A stretch of DNA of 64,000 nucleotides, from the NCBI RefSeq assembly GCF_029888045.1, contig NZ_JARXRN010000028.1, forward strand, positions 453,678 to 517,677, written 5' to 3'. Under the pieces are notes generated by a model that was not told where the DNA came from, made no database searches, and saw only the letters and a program-made list of their open reading frames with translations. This DNA is from Luteimonas rhizosphaericola (GTDB lineage Bacteria; Pseudomonadota; Gammaproteobacteria; Xanthomonadales; Xanthomonadaceae). This document shows, in pieces, positions 17,029-26,363 of the stretch. Both the position numbers and the translations under genes were made by a program. Position 1 is the first letter of the stretch, and each line of letters begins with the position of its first letter.

Positions 17029-17889
17029 ATGGGCATCGAAGACAATGAACGGCCGCTCGAGGAAGGCATCCACACCGACCTCGACGGCAGGATCACCTAC
17101 GGCGGCTACCTGCGGCTGGACCTTCTGCTGGGGGCGCAGCAACCGCTGTCGTCGCCGCCGCACCACGACGAGATGCTGTTCATCGTCCAGCACCAGGTCT
17201 CGGAGCTGTGGCTGAAACTGGCAATCCACGAGCTGTCGGCGGCGATCGGTTTCCTGCGCCGCGACCAGGTGTGGCAATGCCAGAAGGTGATCGCGCGCTG
17301 CAAGCAGGTGCTGCGCCAGCTGACCGAGCAATGGTCGGTGCTGGAGACGCTCACGCCGTCGGAGTACATGGAGTTCCGCGACGTGCTGGGCCCGTCGTCG
17401 GGCTTCCAGTCGCTGCAGTACCGCACGCTCGAGTTCCTGATGGGCAACAAGAACGCGGGCATGCTCAAGGTATTCGCGCACGATCCGGCCGGCCAGGCCG
17501 GCCTGCGCGACGTGCTCGAGGCGCCGGGGCTGTACGACGAGTTCCTGATGTATCTCGCGCGTTGGGGCCACGCCATCCCCGAACACCACCTGCGGCGCGA
17601 CTGGACCCGTCCGCACGTGCGCGACGAGGCGCTGCTGCCGGTGTTCGAGGCGATCTACGAGAACACGGCCCGCTACTGGCGCGAGTACGCGCTGGCCGAG
17701 GACCTGGTGGACCTGGAGACGCAGTTCCAGCTGTGGCGCTTCCGCCACATGCGCACGGTGATGCGGATCATCGGCTTCAAGCGCGGCACGGGCGGTTCGT
17801 CCGGCGTGGGTTTCCTCAAGCAGGCGCTGGAGCTGACCTTCTTCCCGGAACTGTTCGACGTGCGCACCCAGATCGGCCCGGGACGCTGA
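17029..17889 (+). CDS. kynA: Tryptophan 2,3-dioxygenase
   Basis: This cytoplasmic haem enzyme opens the indole ring of L-tryptophan to N-formylkynurenine, the first step of the kynurenine pathway. At 286 residues it fits the bacterial family. The N-terminal [15 protein letters not shown], the central [17 protein letters not shown], the axial His in [11 protein letters not shown] (about 240) and the substrate loop [12 protein letters not shown] (about 256-267) are all present. ATG at 17029 precedes the conserved region directly. Kynureninase and formamidase genes are not in the window. Five bases separate its stop from the GTG of the Nudix gene. Confidence 0.95.
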   Translation: MGIEDNERPLEEGIHTDLDGRITYGGYLRLDLLLGAQQPLSSPPHHDEMLFIVQHQVSELWLKLAIHELSAAIGFLRRDQVWQCQKVIARCKQVLRQLTEQWSVLETLTPSEYMEFRDVLGPSSGFQSLQYRTLEFLMGNKNAGMLKVFAHDPAGQAGLRDVLEAPGLYDEFLMYLARWGHAIPEHHLRRDWTRPHVRDEALLPVFEAIYENTARYWREYALAEDLVDLETQFQLWRFRHMRTVMRIIGFKRGTGGSSGVGFLKQALELTFFPELFDVRTQIGPGR

Positions 17890-17894
17890 CGCGC

Positions 17895-18344
17895 GTGGCG
17901 CACGACTGCGTCGGCGCGCTGCTGGTCCGGGACGCCCGCGTGCTGCTCGGCCTGCGCGCCCCGGACGCGGCGTGGCTGGCCGATGCCTGGGACATCTTCG
18001 GCGGCCACGTCGAAGCGGGCGAGACGCCGGAGGACGCGCTGCGGCGCGAGCTGCGCGAGGAACTGGGCATCGAGGCCGGCGTGCTCGAGCCGATGGGCGA
18101 GATGGCCGGCGAATCGCCCGAACCGTGGCGGCTGCGCGTGTATCGCGTGCGTGCGTGGACCGGCACGCCGCAGGCGCATCGCGCGGGCGGCCACGTGGCG
18201 ATGCACTGGTGCACGCACGACCAGGCGCGCGAGCGGCTGCTCCCCGCGCATCCGGGCTTCGACCGCCTGCTCGCGGCCGCATTCGCGCCGGGCGCTGCTA
18301 GCATCGGGGCCGGTCCAGACCTTGATCCGGGGAGTGCCAGATGA
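17895..18344 (+). CDS. Nudix hydrolase
   Basis: The 149-residue protein holds a complete Nudix box, GGHVEAGETPEDALRRELRE followed by ELGI (Gx5Ex7REUxEExGU), so it should hydrolyse a nucleoside diphosphate linked to another moiety, with Mg. The fold starts early (VGALLVRDARVLLGLRAPD), typical of MutT-like housekeeping enzymes; the substrate is unknown. GTG at 17895 is the start giving a standard N-terminus. It is sandwiched between kynA (5 bases upstream) and abgT (ATGA overlap downstream), so the three look like one operon. Confidence 0.85.
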   Translation: MAHDCVGALLVRDARVLLGLRAPDAAWLADAWDIFGGHVEAGETPEDALRRELREELGIEAGVLEPMGEMAGESPEPWRLRVYRVRAWTGTPQAHRAGGHVAMHWCTHDQARERLLPAHPGFDRLLAAAFAPGAASIGAGPDLDPGSAR

Positions 18345-19942
18345 ATCCAGCCCACGACGCCGCGGCGCCGAAATCCACCGTCGTCACCCGCATGCTCGAT
18401 GCGATCGAACGCGTCGGCAACCGGTTGCCCGATCCGGCGGTGCTGTTCCTGCTGCTGATGCTGGCGGTGTGGGCGGTGTCGGCGCTGCTGTCGGGGGTGC
18501 AGTTCAGCGAGATCGACCCACGCACGGTCAACGCCGAGAATCCGGGCGGCACGCCGATCCAGGTGGTGAACCTGCTCTCGGGAACCAGCCTGACCGGCTT
18601 CATGGCGCAGATGGTGCAGACCTTCGTCACCTTCCCGCCGCTGGGCGTGGTGCTGGTGGCGATGCTGGGACTGGGCGTGGCCGAGCACACCGGCTTCATC
18701 AGCGCCGGCCTGCGCTCGCTGCTCGCGTTCACGCCGCGCAGCCTGCTCACGCCGATGCTGATCGCGGTCGGCATCCTCAGCCACGTCGCGGTGGACGCCG
18801 GCTACGTGCTGGTGATCCCGCTGGGCGCGGTGATCTTCTATGCCGCCGGGCGCCATCCGCTGGCGGGCATCGCGGCGGCGTTCGCGGGCGTGTCGGGCGG
18901 CTTCAGCGCGACCATGTTCGTGCCCTCCAGCCTGGATCCGCTGCTCGCCGGGCTGACACAGGCCTCCGCGCACCTGCTCGACCCGGCGGTGCAGGTCAAT
19001 CCGCTCAACAACTACTACTTCACCACCGCCTCGGCAGTGCTGGTGATCGGGCTGGGCTGGTTCCTGACCGACCGCGTGATCGAGCCGCGCCTGCGTGGCA
19101 CTGCGGTCGATGGCGATCCGTCGGCGATGCCGGTGCTCGATCCGCTGACGCCGGGCGAACGCCGCGGACTGACGGCCGCGGTGCTGGCGATGCTGGCCAC
19201 GCTGGCGCTGTTCGCGGTGACGCTGTGGCTGCCGGGCACGCCTTGGGCCGCGCCCGCCGACCAGGTGCCGCCGGCCACGCACCCGCTGCTCGCGCCCGCC
19301 GCGCCGCTGATGCGTTCGATCGTGCCGCTGATCCTGATCTTCTTCCTGGTGCCGGGCGTGGTGTACGGCTATGTCGCCGGCACCGTGAAGAGCCACCGCG
19401 ACATCGTCCAGGGCATGAGCAAGGCGATGGCGGGGATGGGCTACTACATCGTGATGGCGTTCTTCTGCGCGCAGTTCATCTTCGCTTTCGGCCAGAGCAA
19501 CCTCGGCGCGCTGCTGGCGATCAAGGGCGCGAACGTGCTGCAGGCGATGGGGCTGCACACCAGCGTGACCCTGGTCGGCATCGTGCTGCTGTCGGGCTTC
19601 GTCAACCTGCTGATCGGCTCGGCCTCGGCCAAGTGGGCGCTGATCGGCGCGATCATGGTGCCGATGATGATGCAGCTCGGGATCTCGCCCGACCTCACCC
19701 AGGCCGCCTACCGCGTTGGCGATTCCAGCACCAACATCATCACCCCGCTGCTGCCGTACTTCCCGCTGATCGTGGTGTTCTGCCAGAAGTACGTGAAGGG
19801 CAGCGGGATCGGGACCCTGATGGCGCTGATGCTGCCGTTCTCGGTCAGCCTGCTGGTGCTGTGGAGCGCGTTCCTGCTCGGGTTCTGGGCCTTCGGGCTG
19901 CCGCTGGGCGTGGGCGCCAGCCACGCGTATCCGGCCGGCTGA
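18341..19942 (+). CDS. abgT: AbgT-family transporter
   Basis: This 533-residue integral membrane protein matches the AbgT family, whose E. coli member imports p-aminobenzoyl-glutamate and whose other members export sulfonamides. Conserved family stretches are visible: RLPDPAVLFLLLML, EHTGFISAGLRSLL, HVAVDAGYVLVIPLGA, AGVSGGFSATMFVPSSLDPL, and IGSASAKWALIGAIMVPMMM with GDSSTNIITPLLPYFPLI. The ATG overlaps the Nudix stop (ATGA). With no abgA/abgB hydrolase nearby, the substrate is open; folate salvage and drug export are both possible. Confidence 0.88.
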   Translation: MNPAHDAAAPKSTVVTRMLDAIERVGNRLPDPAVLFLLLMLAVWAVSALLSGVQFSEIDPRTVNAENPGGTPIQVVNLLSGTSLTGFMAQMVQTFVTFPPLGVVLVAMLGLGVAEHTGFISAGLRSLLAFTPRSLLTPMLIAVGILSHVAVDAGYVLVIPLGAVIFYAAGRHPLAGIAAAFAGVSGGFSATMFVPSSLDPLLAGLTQASAHLLDPAVQVNPLNNYYFTTASAVLVIGLGWFLTDRVIEPRLRGTAVDGDPSAMPVLDPLTPGERRGLTAAVLAMLATLALFAVTLWLPGTPWAAPADQVPPATHPLLAPAAPLMRSIVPLILIFFLVPGVVYGYVAGTVKSHRDIVQGMSKAMAGMGYYIVMAFFCAQFIFAFGQSNLGALLAIKGANVLQAMGLHTSVTLVGIVLLSGFVNLLIGSASAKWALIGAIMVPMMMQLGISPDLTQAAYRVGDSSTNIITPLLPYFPLIVVFCQKYVKGSGIGTLMALMLPFSVSLLVLWSAFLLGFWAFGLPLGVGASHAYPAG

Positions 19943-20112
19943 GGGGCGGGGCGGGCTCTCGTTCGACGCGTGGTCGCGCCGGGCGAGTTCCCAAGACCGC
20001 CACCACCGGCTAAGTTACCGCTGCAACGACCGCAGGCCGTGGCCGCCGATTCCGGCGGACGCGGACTGCGCGAGTCCACCGTCCACCGTCGTCCTCGGGG
20101 AGTCCCCACCGC

Positions 20113-21642
20113 ATGAGTTCCAATCGCGTCGAGCCCGCAGGCCCGGGCATGGAGCGGCCCGTGTCCAGCGCGCCAATCCCCGAATTTCCCCAGGTCATGG
20201 GCCATCCGCGTCCCCTGTGGATGCTGTTCATGACCGAATTCTGGGAGCGTTTCGCCTTCTACGGCATGCGCTGGGCGCTGGTCCTGTACATCGTGGCCCA
20301 GTTCCATGCCGGCGATTCCGCCGGCGAGGCGCCGGCGAGCGAGCTGTATGGCGCCTACCTGGCGCTGGTGTACGCGGCGGCGATCTTCGGCGGCTACGTC
20401 GCCGACAAGCTCATCGGCTACCAGCGCGCGATCCTGCTTGGCGCCGTGTTCATGGCCGCGGGCCTGTTCCTGATCACGGTGCCCAGCGATGCGTGGCTCA
20501 AGCTCGGCCTGGCCACGGTCATCGTCGGCAACGGGCTGTTCAAGCCGATCATCTCGACGATGGTCGGCAAGCTCTACGCCACCGGCGACGAACGGCGCGA
20601 TTCGGGCTTCACGATCTTCTACATGGGCATCAACATGGGCGCCTTCATCGCGCCCATCCTGACCGGCCTGCTGGCCGACAAGGTGTTCGGCAGCGAGGGC
20701 ATGCCCGCCTACACGGTCGTGTTCATCGCCTCCGGCATCGGCATGCTGCTCAGCCTGGTGTGGTTCTGGTTCGGGCGCAGCCAGCTGAAGGGCGTGGGCG
20801 CCGCACCGCCCGGGGGCGAGGGGATCGGCCGGGTCCTGATGGTCGCCGTCGGCACGCTGCTGGCGATCCCGCTGTTCTATTTCCTGCTCACCATCGAGGC
20901 CGGCCTGCTCAACTGGATCCTGCTGGCGCTGTTCGTGGTACCGGCGATCATGCTGCTGGTGGAAGGCATCCGCGAGGGATCCCGCCAGCGCGACATGGTG
21001 ATCGCGATGCTGATCATCTTCGGGTTCAACGTGCTGTTCTGGATGTTCTTCGAACAGGCCGGCAGCTCGTTCAACTTCCTGGCGCAGAACATCGTCGACC
21101 GTGACCTCGGTGGCTGGACGTTTCCCGTCGGGTGGTTCCAGTCCGTGAACTCGATCGCGATCATCACCCTGGCGCCGGTCATCGCCTGGCTCTGGGTGAA
21201 GATGCGCAGCGCAAATCCTTCGATACCGCGCAAGTTCGGCCTCGGGCTGATCTTCAACGGCCTGGCCTTCCTGCTGCTGATGTTCGCGCTGTCGAGCCTG
21301 GTCGACCCGGAGACGCTGAAGATCCCGTTCTGGACGCTGTTCATGGTCTATGTCATCCAGTCCATCGGCGAGCTGTGCCTGTCGCCGATCGGCCTGTCGA
21401 TGACGACCAAGCTGGCGCCGGCCAAGCTCACCGGCCTGGCCATGGGCGGGTGGTTCCTGTCGATCGCGATCGGCAACAACCTTTCGGGCATCTTCGCCTC
21501 CAGCGTCAGCGGGGAGGGCGGCATGACCGTCGCGTCCGCGCATGCCGGCTACACGTTCGGATTCTGGGCGCTGCTCGGAGCCGGCGTGCTGCTGTTCCTG
21601 ATCGCGCCCCTGATCCAGCGGCTGATGCACGGGGTGAAGTGA
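20113..21642 (+). CDS. POT-family proton-coupled peptide transporter
   Basis: The 509-residue protein carries the proton-binding ExxER motif (TEFWERFAFYGMR), the MFS motif A in GGYVADKLIGYQRA and FYMGINMGAF in the fifth helix region, all of the POT/PTR family that brings in di- and tripeptides with H+. Twelve or more hydrophobic helices are visible. The ATG at 20113 is preceded by GGGGAGTCCCC (20097-20107), an 11-base palindrome that includes the ribosome site and may form a small hairpin. The gene lies 115 bases before a second MFS gene of different family, suggesting a paired peptide-uptake unit. Confidence 0.88.
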   Translation: MSSNRVEPAGPGMERPVSSAPIPEFPQVMGHPRPLWMLFMTEFWERFAFYGMRWALVLYIVAQFHAGDSAGEAPASELYGAYLALVYAAAIFGGYVADKLIGYQRAILLGAVFMAAGLFLITVPSDAWLKLGLATVIVGNGLFKPIISTMVGKLYATGDERRDSGFTIFYMGINMGAFIAPILTGLLADKVFGSEGMPAYTVVFIASGIGMLLSLVWFWFGRSQLKGVGAAPPGGEGIGRVLMVAVGTLLAIPLFYFLLTIEAGLLNWILLALFVVPAIMLLVEGIREGSRQRDMVIAMLIIFGFNVLFWMFFEQAGSSFNFLAQNIVDRDLGGWTFPVGWFQSVNSIAIITLAPVIAWLWVKMRSANPSIPRKFGLGLIFNGLAFLLLMFALSSLVDPETLKIPFWTLFMVYVIQSIGELCLSPIGLSMTTKLAPAKLTGLAMGGWFLSIAIGNNLSGIFASSVSGEGGMTVASAHAGYTFGFWALLGAGVLLFLIAPLIQRLMHGVK

Positions 21643-21757
21643 TGCCACGGGGGGCGCGTCGCGGGCCACCGCGTCGCACCGGCCGCGGGCAGGGTTCACC
21701 GCGGCCCGCCGGTCCTCACCGGTCCGGCGGCGCCGCAATCCGACCGAGCGCAGGCCA

Positions 21758-23101
21758 ATGACCGATCCCACGACCGCGGCATTGCCGCGCCCCTCGCCCG
21801 CGCAGCGCTGGCTGGCGCTGCTGTTCGTCAGCGTGGCGATGTTCGGCAACTACTACGTCTACGACGCGTTCGGCCCGGTGGTCGACCTGCTGCGCGAGCA
21901 GGAAGGCTTCACCTACGACCAGATCAGCATGATCTTCAGCGCCTACAGCGTGGCCGCGGTCGTGGTCCTGCTGCTGGGCGGCTACGTGATCGATCGCTGG
22001 GGGACCAAGCGTTCGATCGCCCTGTTCGCGCTGATCTGCCTGGCGGCCGCCGCGCTGATGGCATCCACGGCGCGCTTCGAGACCATGCTCGCCGGCCGCT
22101 TCCTGCTCGGCATGGGCGCCGAGCCGCTGATCGTCGCGGCCACCGCTGCACTTGCCAAGTGGTTCAAGGGCAAGGAACTCTCCTTCGCATTCGGCATCAA
22201 CCTGTCGATCGCCCGGCTGGGGTCGGCGTCGGCCGACTGGTCGACGTCGTTCGCGAGCCCGCTGTACGACAACTGGCAGGACCCGCTGTGGCTGGCCACC
22301 GGCGTCGCCGCGGTCGGGGTCACCGCGGCGATGCTGTACTGGATGAGCGAATCGCGCCTGGAAGGCCGGGTTGATCTCGGCCAGGCCGATGCCACCGACC
22401 GGCTGAGCCTGAAGGGCATGTACGCGTTCAGCGCGTCGTACTGGTACATCGTCGGGCTGTGCGTGGTGTTCTATGCCACGGTATTCCCGTTCCGCGCGTT
22501 CGCGATCGACTATTTCCAGCAGGCGCACGGCCTCGACCGGGGCACCGCGGGCATGCTCAGCAGCCTGCTGCCGGTGGCGGCGATCGTGGTCACCCCGCTG
22601 TTCGGCCTGTGGGTGGACCGCGTGGGGCGCCGCTCGCTGTTCATGGCGGCCGGATCGCTGGTGATGCTGCCGTTGTTCCTGCTGGTGACGTATGCGCCGC
22701 CGGGGCCTGCGGTCGGCGTCTGGATCCCGTTCGCCGGAAGCGCGCAGGTGCCACTCACCCTGCTGCTGGTGATGCTCCTGCTGGGGAGCGTGTTCTCGCT
22801 GATACCGGCGGTGATGTGGCCGTCGGTGGCCTACCTCGTGCGGGAGAACCGGCTGGGGGCCGCCTATTCGATGATGACTCTCTGCCAGCAGGTCGGCGTG
22901 GCCCTGGTGCCGCTGGCCGTGGGCCGGTTCAACACCGCCTTCGCGGCCGGGCCGGCGAACCCGGCCGGCTACGCGCCGGGCATGTGGTTCTATACCGGGC
23001 TGGCAGGGCTGGGGCTGCTGTTCTCGTGGCTGCTGTGGCGCGCCGAGTCCGGGCCGCACGCGCACGGGCTGGAGTACGCCTCCGGGCGCGTGCCGGGCTG
23101 A
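21758..23101 (+). CDS. MFS transporter
   Basis: This 447-residue carrier has 12 predicted helices and the motif-A-like GGYVIDRWGTKRSIAL after helix 2, repeated as GLWVDRVGRRSLF in the second half. The opening FGNYYVYDAFGPVVDLL and MIFSAYSVAAVVVLLLGG resemble a small MFS group related to the MFSD1 dipeptide carriers, but I hold that only loosely. It follows the POT peptide carrier in the same direction. The substrate cannot be set from sequence. A short Arg/Gly-rich gap separates the two, and no terminator is seen. Confidence 0.82.
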   Translation: MTDPTTAALPRPSPAQRWLALLFVSVAMFGNYYVYDAFGPVVDLLREQEGFTYDQISMIFSAYSVAAVVVLLLGGYVIDRWGTKRSIALFALICLAAAALMASTARFETMLAGRFLLGMGAEPLIVAATAALAKWFKGKELSFAFGINLSIARLGSASADWSTSFASPLYDNWQDPLWLATGVAAVGVTAAMLYWMSESRLEGRVDLGQADATDRLSLKGMYAFSASYWYIVGLCVVFYATVFPFRAFAIDYFQQAHGLDRGTAGMLSSLLPVAAIVVTPLFGLWVDRVGRRSLFMAAGSLVMLPLFLLVTYAPPGPAVGVWIPFAGSAQVPLTLLLVMLLLGSVFSLIPAVMWPSVAYLVRENRLGAAYSMMTLCQQVGVALVPLAVGRFNTAFAAGPANPAGYAPGMWFYTGLAGLGLLFSWLLWRAESGPHAHGLEYASGRVPG

Positions 23102-23154
23102 GGTGGGAATGTCGGGACCGGAGCGCGATCAACGCGCGATCCGGACGGTCGTGC

Positions 23155-23634
23155 TCAGATGTGGCGCAGCATCTCGTCCATGCCTTCGCCGGCGAGCTTG
23201 TCGATCAGGCCCGAGAGCAGCGTGCGTTCCTCTTCCGACAGCGGGCCGAGCAGGCGGCGTTCGCAGGCCAGGGTCATCGGCGCGACCTCGTCGTACACCG
23301 AGTAGCCGGCCTCGGTGAGGGCCAGCACCGAGCGGCGGCGGTCGTCGCCGTGGATGTCGCGCTTGAGCAGCTCGCGCTCCAGCAGCCGGGCCACGGCGCG
23401 GCTCACGGCCACCTTGTCCATCGCGGTGCGCTCGGTGACCTCGCGCGCCGACAGGCCCGGGTAGCGGCCCAGCACCGCCATCACACGCCATTCGGTGATC
23501 GCCAGCCCGAAGCGGCGGTGGTACTCGCTGGAAATGGCGTTGCTGATGCGGTTCGACAGGACGCTCAGTCGGTAGGGCAGGAAGCGTTCCAGGTCGAGGT
23601 TCGCATGCTCCTGTGAGACAGCTGGGTCGGACAT
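23155..23634 (-). CDS. MarR-family transcriptional regulator divergent from hpd
   Basis: The 159-residue protein has the MarR winged-helix layout: dimerisation helices at both ends, and a recognition region LSAREVTERTAMDKVAVSRAVARL followed by the wing GDDRRRSVLALTEAG. MarR proteins bind short palindromes and are usually released by phenolic ligands. It is transcribed away from hpd, with only 92 bases between the two starts, and a palindrome in that gap. It therefore probably represses hpd in response to tyrosine breakdown products and may control itself. The ATG at 23634 is chosen; upstream frames enter the promoter. Confidence 0.9.
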   Translation of the reverse strand: MSDPAVSQEHANLDLERFLPYRLSVLSNRISNAISSEYHRRFGLAITEWRVMAVLGRYPGLSAREVTERTAMDKVAVSRAVARLLERELLKRDIHGDDRRRSVLALTEAGYSVYDEVAPMTLACERRLLGPLSEEERTLLSGLIDKLAGEGMDEMLRHI

Positions 23635-23647
23635 GATGCGCTGCACC

Positions 23648-23676
23648 TTGCTGTTGGTTTCGCGTGAAACTATAGA
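23648..23676 (+). promoter_or_regulatory. hpd promoter with embedded MarR-type palindrome
   Basis: TTGCTG (23648-23653) and TATAGA (23671-23676) are 17 bases apart and make a plausible sigma-70 promoter for hpd. The spacer holds GTTTC-GCGT-GAAAC (23657-23670), an inverted repeat whose arms are perfect. A dimer bound there would cover both promoter elements. The divergent MarR gene is the obvious candidate to bind it; this link is inference. Confidence 0.6.
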
Positions 23677-23726
23677 ATAGGCGGTCCCGGCGCCCGGCCG
23701 TTCCGCTTCCCCGCGAGGAGTATCAC

Positions 23727-24836
23727 ATGACAGCGCAATCACAGCCCGCCGCGCATGCGGGCATGCAGGTCGCCACTTTCGAGAACCCGATGGGGATCGA
23801 CGGCTTCGAGTTCGTCGAATACGCCGCGCCCCCCGGTCAGGTCGGCCACCTGCACGACTACTTCAAGCGGCTGGGCTTCGCCCAGGTCGCGCGCCACAGG
23901 ACGCGGCCGATCAGCACCTACCGCCAAGGGGACTGCACCTTCCTGATCAACGAGGATCCGGATTCGTTCGCCGCGCGGTTCGCCGCCGAGCACGGGCCGA
24001 GCGCCTGCGGCTTCGCGATCCGCTTTTCCAAGCTGGCCGAGTGGGTGCGGGTGCAGGCACTGAAGAACGGCGCCGAGGCCTTCGACGCCAGCGACGAACT
24101 GAGCAAGGCCGTGGCCGCGCCCGTGATCAAGGGCATCGGCGGCTGCATGCTGTACCTGGTGGACCGCTACGACGACAAGGGCACCATCCACGACCCCGAC
24201 TACGAGGTGCTGCCCGGCGCCGACCTCAAGCCGCGCGGCTTCGGCCTGACCTTCATCGACCACCTCACCCACAACCTCTACCAGGGGAACATGGCGAAGT
24301 GGTCGGACTACTACGAGCGGCTGTTCAACTTCCGCGAGATCCGCTACTTCGACATCAAGGGTGCCAAGACCGGCCTGCTGTCCAAGGCCATGACCGCGCC
24401 CGATGGCATGGTGCGCATCCCGCTCAACGAGTCGAGCGATCCGAAGTCGCAGATCAACGAGTACCTCGACACCTACCACGGCGAGGGCATCCAGCACATC
24501 GCCTGCTTCACCGACGACATCTACGCCACGGTCGAGGCGATGCGCGCGGAAGGCGTCGAGTTCCTCGACACGCCGGACACCTACTTCGAGGTCATCGACC
24601 AGCGCATTCCGGACCACGGCGAGGATGTCGAGCGGCTGTCGCGCAACAAGATCCTGATCGACGCCGACCCGGAGACCAAGCAGCGCAAGCTGCTGCAGAT
24701 CTTCACCCGGAACGCGCTGGGCCCGATCTTCTTCGAGATCATCCAGCGCAAGGGCAACGAGGGCTTCGGCGAGGGCAACTTCCAGGCCCTGTTCGAGAGC
24801 ATCGAGCGCGACCAGATGCAGCGCGGCGTGCTGTAG
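23727..24836 (+). CDS. hpd: 4-Hydroxyphenylpyruvate dioxygenase
   Basis: HPPD converts 4-hydroxyphenylpyruvate to homogentisate in tyrosine breakdown, using non-haem iron. The 369-residue protein has two VOC-type domains, with the iron triad at His179 (FIDHLTH), His257 (GIQHIAC) and Glu337 (FFEIIQRKG). The C-terminal gate helix [13 protein letters not shown] is present. The ATG at 23727 has GAGGAG eight bases upstream. hmgA follows after 104 bases, so substrate flows directly to the next enzyme. Regulation is probably by the divergent MarR protein. Homogentisate may also feed pyomelanin formation. Confidence 0.96.
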   Translation: MTAQSQPAAHAGMQVATFENPMGIDGFEFVEYAAPPGQVGHLHDYFKRLGFAQVARHRTRPISTYRQGDCTFLINEDPDSFAARFAAEHGPSACGFAIRFSKLAEWVRVQALKNGAEAFDASDELSKAVAAPVIKGIGGCMLYLVDRYDDKGTIHDPDYEVLPGADLKPRGFGLTFIDHLTHNLYQGNMAKWSDYYERLFNFREIRYFDIKGAKTGLLSKAMTAPDGMVRIPLNESSDPKSQINEYLDTYHGEGIQHIACFTDDIYATVEAMRAEGVEFLDTPDTYFEVIDQRIPDHGEDVERLSRNKILIDADPETKQRKLLQIFTRNALGPIFFEIIQRKGNEGFGEGNFQALFESIERDQMQRGVL

Positions 24837-24940
24837 TCCGTTCCGGCCCGGTCGCGCGAGGCTGCCGGGCCGTCCGTTCCCAACCCGCCGCGCCTGCGGC
24901 AACATCACGCAAGCGCAGGCCCGTCCACCGGATCGCACTC

Positions 24941-26236
24941 ATGGAATCTCCCGGCTACCAATCCGGTTTCGGCAACGAATTCGCCACCGAGGCGATCCCG
25001 GGCACCCTGCCGGTCGGGCGCAACTCGCCGCAACGGGTCGCGCACGGGCTGTATGCCGAACAGCTGAGCGGCACCGCGTTCACCGCGCCGCGCGGCGAGA
25101 ACCGGCGCAGCTGGCTGTACCGCATCCGACCGGCGGCGATGCACGGTCGGTTCGAACCGTTCGCCCAGCCGCGCTTCCACGACCGCTTCGGCGAGGCGCC
25201 GGTCTCGCCCGACCAGATGCGCTGGAACCCGCTGCCGCTGCCGGAGGCGCCGACCGACTTCGTCGAGGGCCTGTACACCGTCGCCGGCATTGGCGCGAGC
25301 GATGCGCACGCCGGCGTGGGCATCCACCTGTACGCGGCCAACACCGCGATGCGCGGGCGCTACTTCTACAGCGCCGACGGCGAGCTGCTGATCGTGCCGC
25401 AGCAGGGGCGGCTGCGGGTGGCCACCGAGCTCGGCGTGCTGGATGTCGCGCCGCAGGAGATCGTGGTGGTCCCGCGTGGCGTGCGCTTCCGGGTCGAACT
25501 GCCCGACGGCGCGTCGCGCGGCTACGTGTGCGAGAACTTCGGCGCGCTGCTGCGGTTGCCGGACCTCGGCCCGATCGGCTCGAACGGCCTGGCCAACCCG
25601 CGCGATTTCCTCACCCCGGTCGCCGCGTACGAGCAACTGGACGGCGGCTTCGAGCTGATCGCCAAGTTCGGCGGCCACCTGTGGCATGCGCCGATCGACC
25701 ACTCGCCGCTCGACGTGGTGGCCTGGCACGGCAACTACGCGCCGTACAAGTACGACCTGCGCCGCTTCAACACCATCGGCTCGATCAGCTTCGACCATCC
25801 CGACCCGAGCATCTTCCTGGTGCTCACTTCGCCCAGCGACACGCCCGGCGTGGGCAACATGGACTTCGCGATCTTCCCGCCGCGCTGGCTGGTGCAACAG
25901 GACACGTTCCGCCCGCCGTGGTTCCACCGCAACGTCGCCAGCGAGTTCATGGGCCTGGTGCACGGCGCCTACGATGCCAAGGCAGAGGGCTTCGCGCCGG
26001 GCGGCTGCTCGCTGCACAACTGCATGAGCGGGCACGGGCCGGATGCGGCCACGTTCGAGAAGGCGTCCGCCGCCGACCTGTCGAAGCCGGACGTCATCGC
26101 CGACACCATGGCCTTCATGTTCGAGACCCGTGGCGTGCTCAAGCCGACCCGGCAGGCCGCCGACGCGCCGCACCGCCAGCGCGACTACCAGGCCTGCTGG
26201 GCCGGCCTGCGCAGCCACTTCTCGCCGCCGGGCTGA
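24941..26236 (+). CDS. hmgA: Homogentisate 1,2-dioxygenase
   Basis: HmgA opens the ring of homogentisate to maleylacetoacetate. At 431 residues it has the expected length, with N-terminal [13 protein letters not shown], the central [10 protein letters not shown] strand, and the iron-ligand segment [12 protein letters not shown] in which His and Glu are six apart as in characterised enzymes; a further His is in [15 protein letters not shown] at 24941 opens directly onto the family N-terminus. It lies downstream of hpd in the same direction. The next enzymes, maleylacetoacetate isomerase and fumarylacetoacetate hydrolase, are about 28 kb away at 53.8-55.7 kb. Confidence 0.96.
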   Translation: MESPGYQSGFGNEFATEAIPGTLPVGRNSPQRVAHGLYAEQLSGTAFTAPRGENRRSWLYRIRPAAMHGRFEPFAQPRFHDRFGEAPVSPDQMRWNPLPLPEAPTDFVEGLYTVAGIGASDAHAGVGIHLYAANTAMRGRYFYSADGELLIVPQQGRLRVATELGVLDVAPQEIVVVPRGVRFRVELPDGASRGYVCENFGALLRLPDLGPIGSNGLANPRDFLTPVAAYEQLDGGFELIAKFGGHLWHAPIDHSPLDVVAWHGNYAPYKYDLRRFNTIGSISFDHPDPSIFLVLTSPSDTPGVGNMDFAIFPPRWLVQQDTFRPPWFHRNVASEFMGLVHGAYDAKAEGFAPGGCSLHNCMSGHGPDAATFEKASAADLSKPDVIADTMAFMFETRGVLKPTRQAADAPHRQRDYQACWAGLRSHFSPPG

Positions 26237-26363
26237 CGCGGCTCGCCGCACGCCGGCGGCGTTGCGCAGCGCTGCGGAACGCGATCAGCGCGCGTGCCGC
26301 CTCCGCACCACGCTCACGCGGCCGCTGGCAGGCTGCGCCCGGACCCCACGACCGGAGCGCCGC

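Noticed and set aside
17816-21849. 702- and 713-codon minus-strand frames opposite the AbgT and MFS genes
   Set aside because: Both are antisense to clear transporters and have the His/Gln/Arg composition of shadow frames.
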